Assembly (NCBI RefSeq): GCF_026339955.1
Contig: NZ_JAPEPW010000002.1
Coordinates: 930,001-994,000 of the forward strand
DNA: 64,000 nucleotides
Origin: Streptomyces sp. NBC_01549
Lineage (GTDB): Bacteria; Actinomycetota; Actinomycetes; Streptomycetales; Streptomycetaceae
Reading direction: 5' to 3'
The position numbers and the translations under genes were made by a program. A model generated the notes under the pieces. It saw only the letters and a list, made by a program, of their open reading frames with translations, had not been told where the DNA came from and searched no databases. Below, in pieces: positions 1-8,724 of this stretch. Position 1 is the stretch's first letter; each line of letters opens with the position of its first letter.

Positions 1-1
1 G

Positions 2-28
2 AAGGCGGCGGATCCGGACGCGTTCTGA
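2..28 (+). CDS. 3' tail of a gene entering from the left
   Basis: The first bases can be read as the last eight codons of a gene (K-A-A-D-P-D-A-F) followed by TGA at 26-28. Eight residues are too few to name a family, and this reading is only one of the possible ones. Confidence 0.3.
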   Translation, partial: KAADPDAF

Positions 29-144
29 GGGAGCGGAAGTCCACCGGGTCCTTGATGACGGGGCAGGTCAGCCGGCGGCCCGAGCGGCGCCGACAACCAA
101 TTGCTCCAAATGCCTGATAAGCGAATCGGCTCTATCGTGCTGTT

Positions 145-1242
145 ATGGAGCACGCACTCAGCCCAGCGACCCTCACCAAGCTGCGCAGGCCGCGGCCCTA
201 TCCCGCGGTGTCGGTGCTGACGCCCACGCACCGCCGCGAACCCGACAACGCCCAGGATCCGGTCCGGCTGCGCAATGTCGTGGCCGAGGCCAAGAAACAG
301 ATCGAGTCCGATCCGGCGGTCACCCGCGAACGGCGCACCGACCTCGTCCAGCAGCTCGACCAGGCCCTCGCGGAGGTCGACCTGGCGCACGCCGAGGAGG
401 GTCTCGCGATCTTCGCGGCACCCGGCGAACACCAGGTGTGGTCGCTGGCCCGCACGGTGCCCGAGCGTGTGGTGCTCTCGGACACCTTCCTGACCCGCAA
501 CCTCGTGGCCGCGCAGGTCTCGGAGCGGCCGTTCTGGGTGCTCGCGGTGTCGGCCGACCGCGTGACACTGTGGGACGGCGGCGCCGACCGGGTCATCGAG
601 GAGCGCATCGGCGGCTTCCCGCGCACCCGCAGCCTCGAGGACCCGAACGCCGAACGCAAGGAGCGCATCGGAGACCTGCCCAGCACCTTCCGTGACGAGC
701 GGACCAAGCACTTCCTGCGGGATGCCGACACCGCGATGAGCGCCGTCCTGCGCGAGGATCCGCGTCCGCTCTACATCACGGGCGAGACCGCCGCGCTCTC
801 CCTCCTCGACGAGGCAGGCACGGTCACCAAGGACGCCACGCACATCCCGCACGGCGGACTCGCGCACGGGACCCCCGAAGCCGTGTGGCAGGCAATCCGG
901 CCCCTGATCAGCGCGGAGGAGCGCAGGGACACCGACGCGGTGGCCCGAGAGCTCGAATCGGCCCGTGGCCGCAAGGAGTTCGCGGCGGGAGTCGACGAGG
1001 TGTGGCAGAACGCCTCCCAGGCCCGGATCCGGCTGCTGGCCGTCGAGGAGAACTACCGCGTGACGGTACGCGACGACGGCGGCGACCATCTGATCCCGGC
1101 CGAGAGCGGTGACCTGGACGCCCGCGAGGACATCGTCGACGAGATCGTCGAACAGTGCCTGGAGACCGGAGCGGAGGTCCGTTTCGTCCCCGACGGCAGT
1201 CTCGGTGACGCGAAAGGCATCGCCGGGGTGCTGCGCTACTGA
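145..1242 (+). CDS. baeRF-type (bacterial eRF1-like) protein
   Basis: A 365-residue soluble protein that I assign to the bacterial archaeo-eukaryotic release factor (baeRF) family, often mis-annotated as a chemotaxis protein. It opens with a P-x-VSVLTPTHR segment, has a middle section resembling the eRF1 N-terminal and central folds (WVLAVSADRVTLWDGG, then a charged GGFP/RTRSLEDPNAERKER stretch), and a C-terminal part ending in a Rossmann-like sector with ETGAEVRFVPDG. Family members are proposed to act on ribosomes or tRNA-linked substrates, but the role of this one is unknown. No signal peptide or membrane segment is visible. It is followed 51 bp later by iolG on the same strand, so co-transcription is possible. 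The family call is by pattern recall; the function is inference. Confidence 0.7.
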   Translation: MEHALSPATLTKLRRPRPYPAVSVLTPTHRREPDNAQDPVRLRNVVAEAKKQIESDPAVTRERRTDLVQQLDQALAEVDLAHAEEGLAIFAAPGEHQVWSLARTVPERVVLSDTFLTRNLVAAQVSERPFWVLAVSADRVTLWDGGADRVIEERIGGFPRTRSLEDPNAERKERIGDLPSTFRDERTKHFLRDADTAMSAVLREDPRPLYITGETAALSLLDEAGTVTKDATHIPHGGLAHGTPEAVWQAIRPLISAEERRDTDAVARELESARGRKEFAAGVDEVWQNASQARIRLLAVEENYRVTVRDDGGDHLIPAESGDLDAREDIVDEIVEQCLETGAEVRFVPDGSLGDAKGIAGVLRY

Positions 1243-1293
1243 TCTTTCCGGCAGACAATCGCCTCGAGAGCTGTCTGCCGGAGAGGTGAGCGC

Positions 1294-2307
1294 GTGAGTG
1301 AGCTGTTGGGTGTCGCGGTCCTGGGTACGGGCCACATGGGGGCCGACCATGTGCGGCGGATCGACCGGGTGGTGAACGGCGCCCGCATCACGGCGGTGGC
1401 CGATCCCGACACCGGACGCGCCAAGGACGCCGTGGCCGGGATCGACGGCGTCTCGGTGCACACCGAGGTCGCGGCGGCCCTCGACGCGCCCGGCGTACAG
1501 GCGGTGTTGATCGCCTCCCCCGGGCCCGCGCACGAGGAGGCGCTGCTCGCGGCCTTCGAGCGCGGTCTGCCGGTGCTGTGCGAGAAGCCGATGGTGCCTG
1601 ATTCTGCCGGGGCGCTGCGGGTGGTGGAGGCGGAGGCGCGGCTCGGCCGGAGACTGGTGCAGGTCGGGTTCATGCGCCGGTACGACGCCGAGTACCAGCG
1701 TCTGAAGTCCCTGCTGGACAGCCGGCGGCTGGGCCGTCCGCTGATGCTGCACTGCACGCACCGCAACGTGTCCTCGCCGCCCGGCTTCACCTCGGCGATG
1801 CTCGTCAACAGCTCGGTCTCGCACGAGATCGACGTGGCGCGCTGGCTGCTCGGCCAGGAACTGTCCGCCGTGACCGTGGTGCGCCCTCGGCCGTCCTCGG
1901 GCGCCCCCGAAGGTCTTCTCGATCCCCAGTTCGTGCTGTTCGAGACGTCCGACGGCGCTCTGGTCGACGTCGAGGTCTTCGTGAACTCCGGCTTCGGCTA
2001 TCAGGTGCGGTGCGAGGCGGTCTGCGAGTCCGGGAGCGTACGGATCGGGGACGAGCACACCATGGTGGTGACGACGGCGGGCGGGGCCCGCGAGGAGGTG
2101 GCCCAGGACTACCTCCTACGGTTCGCCGACGCCTACGACCGCGAGGTGCAGGCCTGGGTGGACGCCACCCGCGCGGGACGGGTGACCGGACCGAGCGCCT
2201 GGGACGGGTACGCGGCCTCGGCCGTCGCCGAGGCCGGGGTCCGGGCCCTGGAGAGCGGCGAGCGGGTGAACGTCGAACTCGCCCCGCGCCCGGACCTCTA
2301 CGCGTGA
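1294..2307 (+). CDS. iolG: myo-inositol 2-dehydrogenase (IolG-type Gfo/Idh/MocA)
   Basis: A 337-residue NAD-dependent dehydrogenase that would oxidise myo-inositol to scyllo-inosose, the first step of inositol catabolism. The N-terminal Rossmann motif GTGHMG is followed by the family signature EKP (CEKPM), and the C-terminal catalytic sheet carries the IolG-like GFMRRYD block and an HEIDVARWLLG segment with the expected Asp/His. I chose the GTG at 1294 because a GGAGAGGTGAG ribosome site lies just upstream and the Rossmann fold begins within a few residues. It lies about 45 kb from the other inositol genes in this window, which contain no iolG of their own, so it may serve that pathway. Its stop codon abuts the end of the convergent phospholipase gene with no spacer. 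Confidence 0.8.
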   Translation: MSELLGVAVLGTGHMGADHVRRIDRVVNGARITAVADPDTGRAKDAVAGIDGVSVHTEVAAALDAPGVQAVLIASPGPAHEEALLAAFERGLPVLCEKPMVPDSAGALRVVEAEARLGRRLVQVGFMRRYDAEYQRLKSLLDSRRLGRPLMLHCTHRNVSSPPGFTSAMLVNSSVSHEIDVARWLLGQELSAVTVVRPRPSSGAPEGLLDPQFVLFETSDGALVDVEVFVNSGFGYQVRCEAVCESGSVRIGDEHTMVVTTAGGAREEVAQDYLLRFADAYDREVQAWVDATRAGRVTGPSAWDGYAASAVAEAGVRALESGERVNVELAPRPDLYA

Positions 2308-4329
2308 TCAGCCGCTGACGCTCGCCCTGCCCGTCTCGATGTGCCCGGTGAACCGGCGCGACCAGTTCGCGTCGGAGTCCACGGTGATCGTGAAGTCGTA
2401 CCAGCCGTTCTGGTACGCGACGGCGTTGAAGCAGTCCTCGGTCGCACCGTCCGCGGCGACGGTGTACGTCCACGGCCCGTCGCCGCGGTACTGGTTCGAG
2501 GTGATCGTGAAATTCACCGGGCCGGCCGCGGAGTTGGTCATCCTGAGGTAGAGGGCGGTCTCGCCGGTGCCGGAGTCGGTGGCGTAACGGGCGCTCACCT
2601 CGGCCGACTTGCCCGCCTGGGTCGCGTCGCCCTCGAAGCGGCGCAGGAAGCGGTTGGGGCCGGCCATGGTGAAGTCGTACTTGCCGTCGCCGTACCCCGA
2701 GCCGATGTCGAAGTGGTCGCAGGCCGTGCCACCCGCGTCGACGGTGTACTGCCAGGGGGTGGTGTCGCGGTAAGCGTTCGGGTGGATCGAGAAGTGCGCG
2801 GCGCTGCCGGGCGGGGCGCCCTGGTTGGCCATCGTGAACCAGGCGAGGATCTTGCCGCCGGTCCTGAACTCCAGGTGGTCCAGGTAGCCGTTCGGCTGGT
2901 AGGGCAGGGCGCGGGCGGGCCGGGTGCCGGGCTCCTGGGCGGGCAGGGCGTTGGTGGTGGGCACCGGGTTGGGCAGGGGACCGCAGGTGGCCATGCCGAT
3001 GACGCTCGTGGCGGGCAGCGGGACCGTCCCGTGGACCGGGGCGGTGAAGTCGAAGACTCCGGTGAGGTCGCCGGTGACCTTGCGGCGCCAGGCGCTGATG
3101 TTGGGGCAGGCGGCGGGCCTGCCGAGCGCCGTCGTCCACGTCTCGAGGAAGCGCAGGACCGAGGTGTGGTCGAAGACCTCCGAGGAGACCCAACCACCGC
3201 GCGTCCAGGGCGAGATGACGAGCATCGGGACACGGAAGCCGAGACCGTACGGGGCGCCGTCGAGGAACTCGCCCGCCGTGTTCGCGGGCGGGGCCGGGGG
3301 CGGCACGTGGTCGAAGAAACCGTCGTTCTCGTCGTAGTCGAGGAACAGGACGGTGGAGTCGAAGACGTCCGGGTCGGCGGCGAGCGCCCTGTACACCAGG
3401 TCGACGAAGTGGGCGCCGTCGCCGGGCGGGGCGTAGGGGTGCTCGGAGAACGCCTGGTTGGCGACCACCCAGGAGACCTGGGGCAGGGTGCCGGCGAGGA
3501 CGTCGGCCCTGATGGCGGCGGCGATGTCGTCGGGGGTGGAGCCGGTGACCTTCGGCACGGAGGCCATGCCGCGGTCGTGCAGCGGGTCGCCCGCCTTGGC
3601 GGAGGCGAACTTCTTGAAATAGGCGCAGCCGTTGTCGCCGTAGTTGTCCCGCGCGTTCTGGTAGACCTTCCAGGTCACTCCTGCCGTCTGGAGCGCCTCG
3701 GCGTAGTTCTGCCAGGTCAGTCCGGACTCGTCGCCGCCGTCGTAGCTGGAGCCGTCGACCTTGCCGCTCCACAGGTAGGAGCGGTTGGGGCCGGTCGCGC
3801 TGAGGGTGGAGCAGAAGTAGGCGTCGCAGATCGTGTAGTGGTCGGCGAGCGCGTAGTGGAAGGGGATGTCGGAGCGGTCGAGGTAGCCGAGCGAGCGGAC
3901 GTTGCCGACGCCCGCGACCCAGTTGTCGAGGCGGCCCTTGTTCCAGGCGGAGTGCTGCGAGGTCCAGGAGTGCGGGAGTTCGCCGTTGCACTGCGCGAGG
4001 GTCTCGCCGTCCTTGCCGCCCGCGGCGGGCGTGGAGCTGAGCTTCCACGGGTACTGCCGTCCGCCGCCGTTCGCCTGGTCGAAGACGGAGTACCCGCCGG
4101 ACAGGGTGATGCCGCTGCGGTCGTCGAAGCCGCGGACGCCCTTGAGACGGCCGAAGTAGTGGTCGAAGCTGCGGTTCTCCTGCATGAGGACGACGACGTG
4201 CCGTACGTCCGAGATGGTGCCGGTCCTCACGCCGGCGGCCGCTGCCGGACGCGAGCCGACGCCCGGCGTGGCGCTCGCCGCCACGGATGTGCCGAGCCCG
4301 ACGAGACCTCTTCGCCTGATCGGTGTCAT
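2308..4329 (-). CDS. secreted phosphocholine-specific phospholipase C
   Basis: A 673-residue exported enzyme of the non-zinc phosphoesterase/acid phosphatase superfamily. It would hydrolyse phosphatidylcholine or sphingomyelin to release phosphocholine. The N-terminus has a twin-arginine-like signal (TPIRRRGLVGLG, then an alanine-rich core). The diagnostic catalytic block HVVVLMQENRSFDHYFG follows at about residues 44-60, with later LDYDENDGFFDHVPPP and VISPWTRGGWV blocks typical of the family. The C-terminus has two repeated beta domains that usually follow this catalytic domain. Length matches known bacterial PlcC/PlcH/PlcN enzymes. It is divergent from a TetR regulator, with a palindrome between them, so repression by that regulator is likely. 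Confidence 0.9.
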   Translation of the reverse strand: MTPIRRRGLVGLGTSVAASATPGVGSRPAAAAGVRTGTISDVRHVVVLMQENRSFDHYFGRLKGVRGFDDRSGITLSGGYSVFDQANGGGRQYPWKLSSTPAAGGKDGETLAQCNGELPHSWTSQHSAWNKGRLDNWVAGVGNVRSLGYLDRSDIPFHYALADHYTICDAYFCSTLSATGPNRSYLWSGKVDGSSYDGGDESGLTWQNYAEALQTAGVTWKVYQNARDNYGDNGCAYFKKFASAKAGDPLHDRGMASVPKVTGSTPDDIAAAIRADVLAGTLPQVSWVVANQAFSEHPYAPPGDGAHFVDLVYRALAADPDVFDSTVLFLDYDENDGFFDHVPPPAPPANTAGEFLDGAPYGLGFRVPMLVISPWTRGGWVSSEVFDHTSVLRFLETWTTALGRPAACPNISAWRRKVTGDLTGVFDFTAPVHGTVPLPATSVIGMATCGPLPNPVPTTNALPAQEPGTRPARALPYQPNGYLDHLEFRTGGKILAWFTMANQGAPPGSAAHFSIHPNAYRDTTPWQYTVDAGGTACDHFDIGSGYGDGKYDFTMAGPNRFLRRFEGDATQAGKSAEVSARYATDSGTGETALYLRMTNSAAGPVNFTITSNQYRGDGPWTYTVAADGATEDCFNAVAYQNGWYDFTITVDSDANWSRRFTGHIETGRASVSG

Positions 4330-4425
4330 TCGCCCGCCCCCTCGTCACCGGAGCACCCCGGCGGCGGGTTCCGGCGCGGGGCGCGTGCGGATCTCGTGCG
4401 GATTTCGTTAGCGGTTCATGATTAC

Positions 4426-4440
4426 GTTATAGACTGTAAC
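4426..4440. promoter_or_regulatory. imperfect palindrome between phospholipase C and TetR genes
   Basis: GTTATAG-A-CTGTAAC has two 7-nt half sites that match at six positions. It lies in an unusually AT-rich patch of the 180-bp divergent intergenic region. Its position suits an operator for the adjacent TetR protein acting on both promoters; this is inference. Confidence 0.55.
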
Positions 4441-4509
4441 AAAAGCATGCTTCTCTATGCTGCATACGTCAAGGAGCAGTCCCCACGGACAGACGAAGAG
4501 GGCGATCAC

Positions 4510-5190
4510 ATGGCCACGGAGAGCCGGACGGGACCCGGACCGCGCGACCGGTTCCGCGCGCAGGTGCGGGAGGAGGTCAAGGCCGCGGCACTGCGGCAGC
4601 TGGCCGACGGCGGTCCGGAGGCACTGTCCCTCAACGCCATCGCCAAGCAGTTGGGCATGACCGGGCCCGCCCTCTACCGCTACTTCGCCAACCGGGACAG
4701 TCTGCTGACCGAGCTGGTCATCGACGCCTACGCCGACCTGGCGGTCACGCTGGCCCGCGCGGCCGGCGCCGCCGCGAGCGACGCGACCGCACGCCTGGCC
4801 GCGCTCGTACGGGCCTACCGCGACTGGGCGCGGAGCGAACCACACCGTTACCGACTGCTGTTCCGGGCACCCCTGCCGGGATACGACGCCCAGTCCACGC
4901 GGCTGGTCGAGGCCTCCCAGCCGGCCATGAACGTCGTACTGAACGTGACGAGCGCTCTGGCGGCCCCGGGCACGGCGGCTCCGGAGGGCTCGGAGGGCCA
5001 GTTCGGGGAGTGGCTGAAGCTCCGCGAAGTCGAAGGCGTCCCGACGGCGGTCGCCGCGCGGACCACGATGCTCTGGGCCCATCTGCACGGTCTGGTGAGC
5101 CTGGAGATCGAGCAGAACTTCGCCTCGATGGGCGTCGATCCCACGCCCCTCTACGAGGAGGAAGTGCGAGACTTCGCCCGCTCGCTGTGA
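4510..5190 (+). CDS. TetR/AcrR family regulator
   Basis: A 226-residue one-component repressor. The N-terminal helix-turn-helix is clear (ALSLNAIAKQLGMTGPALYRYFANRDSLL, about residues 38-66) and the C-terminal ligand domain resembles the WHG/TetR_C_33 type. ATG 4510 is preceded by GAAGAGGGCG at good spacing; a long upstream extension in the same frame runs through the phospholipase gene on the other strand and is not real. Divergent placement next to the phospholipase C gene, with a palindrome in the spacer, suggests that it controls that gene and itself. Confidence 0.85.
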   Translation: MATESRTGPGPRDRFRAQVREEVKAAALRQLADGGPEALSLNAIAKQLGMTGPALYRYFANRDSLLTELVIDAYADLAVTLARAAGAAASDATARLAALVRAYRDWARSEPHRYRLLFRAPLPGYDAQSTRLVEASQPAMNVVLNVTSALAAPGTAAPEGSEGQFGEWLKLREVEGVPTAVAARTTMLWAHLHGLVSLEIEQNFASMGVDPTPLYEEEVRDFARSL

Positions 5191-5495
5191 ACCGGGGGGA
5201 GCCTGTTCCCGAGCGCGAGCACGCCCCGCACATTTGATCGTCGAACACAAGAATGAAGAGGGGTCCTGGCTACCCCCGACCTCCCTCAAGTCACTTACGT
5301 TTTCTACGACTTGGGCGCGCGACCCGCGTACCGAATCCATGCCGGTCAGCCCGTCCGTCTGGACTGCGGCATATGCCACAAGCACCACCGGATCGTGTGT
5401 TGCCAAATCCCTTACAGGGCGTCGCGGGCTGTGCAACAGTCGTAACGGTCCTTCCGCCCAGCCTTGGTCGTACCGTCCCCCCATCGGAGTGCGTC
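5191..5495. other. 305-bp spacer without a recognisable gene
   Basis: Between the TetR gene and the SpoIIE-type gene I see no coding signal consistent with codon bias and no strong terminator. An open frame runs through it into the SpoIIE gene, but its codon use and residue content (RVPNPCRS..., many Arg/Pro) look non-coding. It presumably holds the promoter of the downstream gene. Confidence 0.5.
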
Positions 5496-6926
5496 ATGCC
5501 GTCCCATCTCTCTGCGGACCGCCCAGCCGCCCAGCCGCCCCAGCGCGGCACGGTCGACGCGCTCATTTCGCAGACGCGACGGCTGCGCGGCGAGATGGAC
5601 GCCGTACGGCGGGACGCTCCCCTCGACGGCGCGGACCCCCAGGGACGCTGGCAGCGTGCACTGTGCGATCTGGCGATGCACCAACTCAACGACCTCGACG
5701 AGCACTTGGCACAGTTGCGGGACGGACCCCCGCCCGCGCCCCCGGAGCCGGTCACCACGCCCGCCGCACCGGCCGCACCGGCGGTGACCCCGCGCGGCTC
5801 GCTGCTCAGCCGGGTGGGCAGCGCCGAGTGGAACCTGCTTACGGACGAGGCCAGTTGGTCCGGAGAGCTGTACGACATCCTGGGCCGCGACCCCGCCGCT
5901 CCCCCGCTCACCCTTGACGAACTGCCGTCGCTGGTGCTCGACGAGGACCGGCTGATGCTGACGGCCATGGTCACGGACTGCCTCGTCGACGCGAAGCCCA
6001 TCGACGGCGAGTTCCGCATCGTGCGCCCCGACGGCGGGGTGCGGACCGTGCACATGATGGGCGAGCCGATACTCCACGCCGACGGCAGCACCGCCGCGAT
6101 GTGGGCCGTCCTGCGCGACGTCAGCGAACTGCGCCGCAGCCAGCGGACGGTGAGTGAGACCCGTGAGTCGCTGCAGTTGCACCGGCACCACGCCCAGAGC
6201 GAGCACCGGCTCGCGGTCCAGTTGCAGGAGGCCGTGCTGCCGCCCTGGCACGGCTCCCTGCGCTTCCCGCAACGGGGTCCCGAGGCCCTGGACCTCGCCG
6301 CCCGCTATCTGCCCTGCTCGACCAGCGCGCTGATCGGCGGCGACTGGTACGACGCGCTGGAACTGTCCGACGGAGCAACGCTGTTGAGCGTCGGTGACCT
6401 CACCGGGCAGGGTGTCACCGTCGCCTCGGGCATGGCGATGCTGCTCGGCGCCCTGCGCGGCATGGCCGTCACGGGCGCCCAGCCCGGGCAGCTCATGTCC
6501 TGGCTCAACCAGTTGCTCGACGCCTCGGTGCAGCCGGCCCTCGGCAGCGCCGTCTGCTGCCGCTACCGGCCCGAGACCCGCACCCTCACCTGGGCGCAGG
6601 CAGGACACCCCGCCCCGCTGCTGTTCCGCGGCGGGACGGGGCGCGTGCTGGCAGCCCCCAACGGCGTGCTGCTCGGGGCGACCTCAGGGGCCGTCTACGG
6701 GCAGGCCGAAGAGACCCTCGAAGACGGCGACCTGCTGCTCCTGTACACCGATGGACTGGTCACCGGGCAGTACGGAGCACAAGCCGTCCAGCGGCTGATC
6801 GACCTGGCCCCGCGCTTGCGCGGAGCCCGCACGGCCCAGGACTGCGTACGGACGGTTGTGGAGGAATTCGGCGAGAGTGAGCGCGAGGACGACGCCTGCG
6901 TGCTCATCGCCAGGATCGGCTCGTAG
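5496..6926 (+). CDS. PAS-domain SpoIIE/PP2C-type protein phosphatase
   Basis: A 476-residue cytoplasmic Ser/Thr phosphatase of the RsbU/SpoIIE type, expected to dephosphorylate an anti-anti-sigma factor in a partner-switching cascade. A helical N-terminus (1-80) and an Ala/Pro linker (80-100) precede a PAS domain (about 105-212, ending VLRDVSE). A coiled-coil linker follows (213-245), then the PP2C domain with metal-binding GGDWYDA (281-287), GDLTGQG (300-306), AGHPAPLLF and LLLLYTDGLV. ATG 5496 is preferred over upstream starts because the upstream part is not coding-like. No membrane segment or ATPase (HATPase_c) domain is present, so any kinase partner would be encoded elsewhere. Confidence 0.88.
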   Translation: MPSHLSADRPAAQPPQRGTVDALISQTRRLRGEMDAVRRDAPLDGADPQGRWQRALCDLAMHQLNDLDEHLAQLRDGPPPAPPEPVTTPAAPAAPAVTPRGSLLSRVGSAEWNLLTDEASWSGELYDILGRDPAAPPLTLDELPSLVLDEDRLMLTAMVTDCLVDAKPIDGEFRIVRPDGGVRTVHMMGEPILHADGSTAAMWAVLRDVSELRRSQRTVSETRESLQLHRHHAQSEHRLAVQLQEAVLPPWHGSLRFPQRGPEALDLAARYLPCSTSALIGGDWYDALELSDGATLLSVGDLTGQGVTVASGMAMLLGALRGMAVTGAQPGQLMSWLNQLLDASVQPALGSAVCCRYRPETRTLTWAQAGHPAPLLFRGGTGRVLAAPNGVLLGATSGAVYGQAEETLEDGDLLLLYTDGLVTGQYGAQAVQRLIDLAPRLRGARTAQDCVRTVVEEFGESEREDDACVLIARIGS

Positions 6927-6944
6927 AACCCGACCTGGAACCCC

Positions 6945-6986
6945 TTCTGTGCACACGGGCAGAAGTTCTGCGCACACAGGCAGGAG
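6945..6986. repeat. two tandem 21-bp repeats between convergent genes
   Basis: Positions 6945-6965 and 6966-6986 are head-to-tail copies of a 21-bp unit (TTCTGNGCACACNGGCAGNAG) with three mismatches. They fill most of the 63-bp space between the phosphatase stop and the stop of the convergent regulator. Confidence 0.7.
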
Positions 6987-7002
6987 TACTCATGCCTGTG
7001 TG
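6973..7002. terminator. hairpin at the 3' end of the NsdA/NsdB-like gene
   Basis: CACACAGGCA (6973-6982) and TGCCTGTGTG (6993-7002) form a perfect 10-bp stem around a 10-nt loop. The right arm lies inside the last codons of the leftward regulator gene. It could serve as a bidirectional terminator for the two convergent genes. Confidence 0.55.
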
Positions 7003-8492
7003 GTCGTGCCCCCGCGCTTCGGCCTGAGCGAGCTCTTGGGGAGGGCGAGTTGGATCTCCTCACGCAGTTCGTGGATCTTCGGGTAGCCGGAGTACTCGGC
7101 GGTGAGCCGGTACATCTCGCGCAGTCGGTCCCAGGTGCGGTGGGAGGAGTTCGCCCCCATCGACACCAGGGCCAGCCGGGCATAGCGGTCCGCCTGCTCG
7201 GGATCGTCCGCGATGAAGCACGCCGAGGCCAGCGACAGCCAGTCGAAGATCTGTGACCGCTGCCGTCCGTTCTCCCGCAGGTGCAGCGCCTCCTTGGCGT
7301 GGCGCTGTGCCATGGTCGCGGCGGCCGGGTCGTGCTCCGCGAGCGTCCGGTAGGCCAGGGCCTGCATGCCGTGCATGTCCGCCTCGTCGAACATCTGCAT
7401 CCAGCTCGGCGGTGGCACATCACCCTTGTCGGAGACGAAGAGGTCCTCCGCCTCCCCCAGGGTGCGCCGCATGGCCTGGCCCTTGCCCATCGACGCCTGA
7501 GCCCAGGCCTCGATGGTGTAGAGCATGGCCCGGGTGCGCGGCAGCGTCTCGGAGCCCGAGCCCGACTTGGCGAGCTTCATCAGGTCCAGGGCGTCGTCGG
7601 GCCGGCCCAGGTGCACCATCTGACGGGCGGCGCGGGAGAGCGCCTCCCCGGCGCGCGGCCGGTCGCCGCCTTCTCTGGCCGCGTGCGCGGCGATGACGAA
7701 GTACTTCTGGGCCGTGGGCTCCAGGCCGACGTCGTGCGACATCCAGCCCGCGAGGACGGCGAGATTGGCGGCGACGCCCCACAGGCGCCGCTGCAGATGG
7801 TCGGGGTGTCGGTAGGAGAGCATGCCTCCCACTTCGTTGAGCTGGCCCACCACGGCCTTGCGTTGCAACCCGCCGCCGCGGGCCGCGTCCCAGGCCCGGA
7901 ACACCTCGACCGAGCGCTCCAGTTCCTCGATCTCCTGCGACCCGATGGGGGCGGCCTCGTAACGGTCGAACCCAGCGGGGTCGGCGTGCAGGGGATTGTC
8001 GACTACAGGGGCGTCGGCCGCGAGGGCCGGATCGGTGTGGAGCCAGTCGTGCATGGCACTGTTGAGTGCGGATCCCGCGGCGAGCGCGGCGCCCGCGCCC
8101 ACCAAGCCGCGTCGGTTGAGCATGAGGTCCATTCCCGTGAATTCGGTGAGGACCGCAGCGGTTCGCTCGGGCGCCCACGGCACTCCGTCGGGATGTTCCA
8201 CATTCCCGCCGCCCGGCCGTTTCCCCACACGCCCGTGCCGCACCAGACCGAGGTCCTCCATGGTCACGACACGGCCGAGACGCTCGGTGAAAAGAACCGC
8301 CAGCACTCGCGGAACCGGATCGCGCGGGATCTCTCCCATGTCGATCCAACGCCGCACCCGTGAGGTGTCGGTCGCCAGCTGAGGGTGACCCATGGCCGCC
8401 GCCTGCTTGTTGACCAGCCTCGCGAGTTCGCCCTTGGACCAGCCGGCCAGGCCGAACAGATCCGACAGACGAGTGTTGGGTTGTCCGTTCAC
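6990..8492 (-). CDS. NsdA/NsdB-family DNA-binding TPR-like regulator
   Basis: A 500-residue protein strongly resembling the Streptomyces NsdA/NsdB group, known as negative regulators of differentiation and antibiotic production. The N-terminus (NGQPNTRLSDLFGLAGWSKGE, then TSRVRRWIDMGEIPRDPVPRVLA) is a divergent helix-turn-helix region. After a short linker the rest is all-helical with TPR-like repeats (for example AREGGDRPRAGEALSRAARQMVHLGRPDDALDL), suited to sensing a ligand or partner. GTG 8492 fits the conserved VNGQPNT start; upstream frame extension lacks coding character. It is divergent from a phosphotransferase gene. I cannot decide between NsdA, NsdB and a third paralogue: the ammonium-transport neighbours I associate with nsdA are absent here. 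Confidence 0.8.
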   Translation of the reverse strand: MNGQPNTRLSDLFGLAGWSKGELARLVNKQAAAMGHPQLATDTSRVRRWIDMGEIPRDPVPRVLAVLFTERLGRVVTMEDLGLVRHGRVGKRPGGGNVEHPDGVPWAPERTAAVLTEFTGMDLMLNRRGLVGAGAALAAGSALNSAMHDWLHTDPALAADAPVVDNPLHADPAGFDRYEAAPIGSQEIEELERSVEVFRAWDAARGGGLQRKAVVGQLNEVGGMLSYRHPDHLQRRLWGVAANLAVLAGWMSHDVGLEPTAQKYFVIAAHAAREGGDRPRAGEALSRAARQMVHLGRPDDALDLMKLAKSGSGSETLPRTRAMLYTIEAWAQASMGKGQAMRRTLGEAEDLFVSDKGDVPPPSWMQMFDEADMHGMQALAYRTLAEHDPAAATMAQRHAKEALHLRENGRQRSQIFDWLSLASACFIADDPEQADRYARLALVSMGANSSHRTWDRLREMYRLTAEYSGYPKIHELREEIQLALPKSSLRPKRGGTTTQA

Positions 8493-8519
8493 GTCAAGCC
8501 CCCAGGTTCTCGGCTGAGT

Positions 8520-8538
8520 TGACAGTAACCCTCTGTCA
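8520..8538. promoter_or_regulatory. TGACAG-N7-CTGTCA palindrome upstream of the NsdA/NsdB-like gene
   Basis: A perfect 6-7-6 inverted repeat lies 28 bp before the GTG start at 8492. A TTGACA hexamer (8519-8524) on the plus strand overlaps its left arm. It is a plausible operator in the 232-bp divergent spacer; the regulator is unknown. Confidence 0.45.
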
Positions 8539-8553
8539 GTTGCTGAGCGACTA

Positions 8554-8583
8554 TTCGCCAGGGTTCGCCAGGGTGCGCCAGAT
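8554..8583. repeat. 10-bp direct repeats (TTCGCCAGGG)
   Basis: Two exact head-to-tail copies of TTCGCCAGGG (8554-8573) are followed by a degenerate third (TGCGCCAGAT). They lie in the divergent spacer between the regulator and phosphotransferase genes and may be protein-binding iterons or simple slippage. Confidence 0.5.
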
Positions 8584-8724
8584 GGTCTGCCACTGGGCAT
8601 CCGGTGTCAGGTAGGAATGCGCCACCCCGACCCGGTAGCCGAGGAACATTCCCCAGGGTGCACCAGGGCCGCCGGGGCGGGTAGCGCAGCAACTTGCAGG
8701 CACACGAAGGGATCTGTTTCGCCC

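Noticed and set aside
2341..4509. Long upstream extension of the TetR gene through the phospholipase region
   Set aside because: It is antisense to the phospholipase, whose catalytic motifs are clear. The TetR start at 4510 has its own ribosome site.
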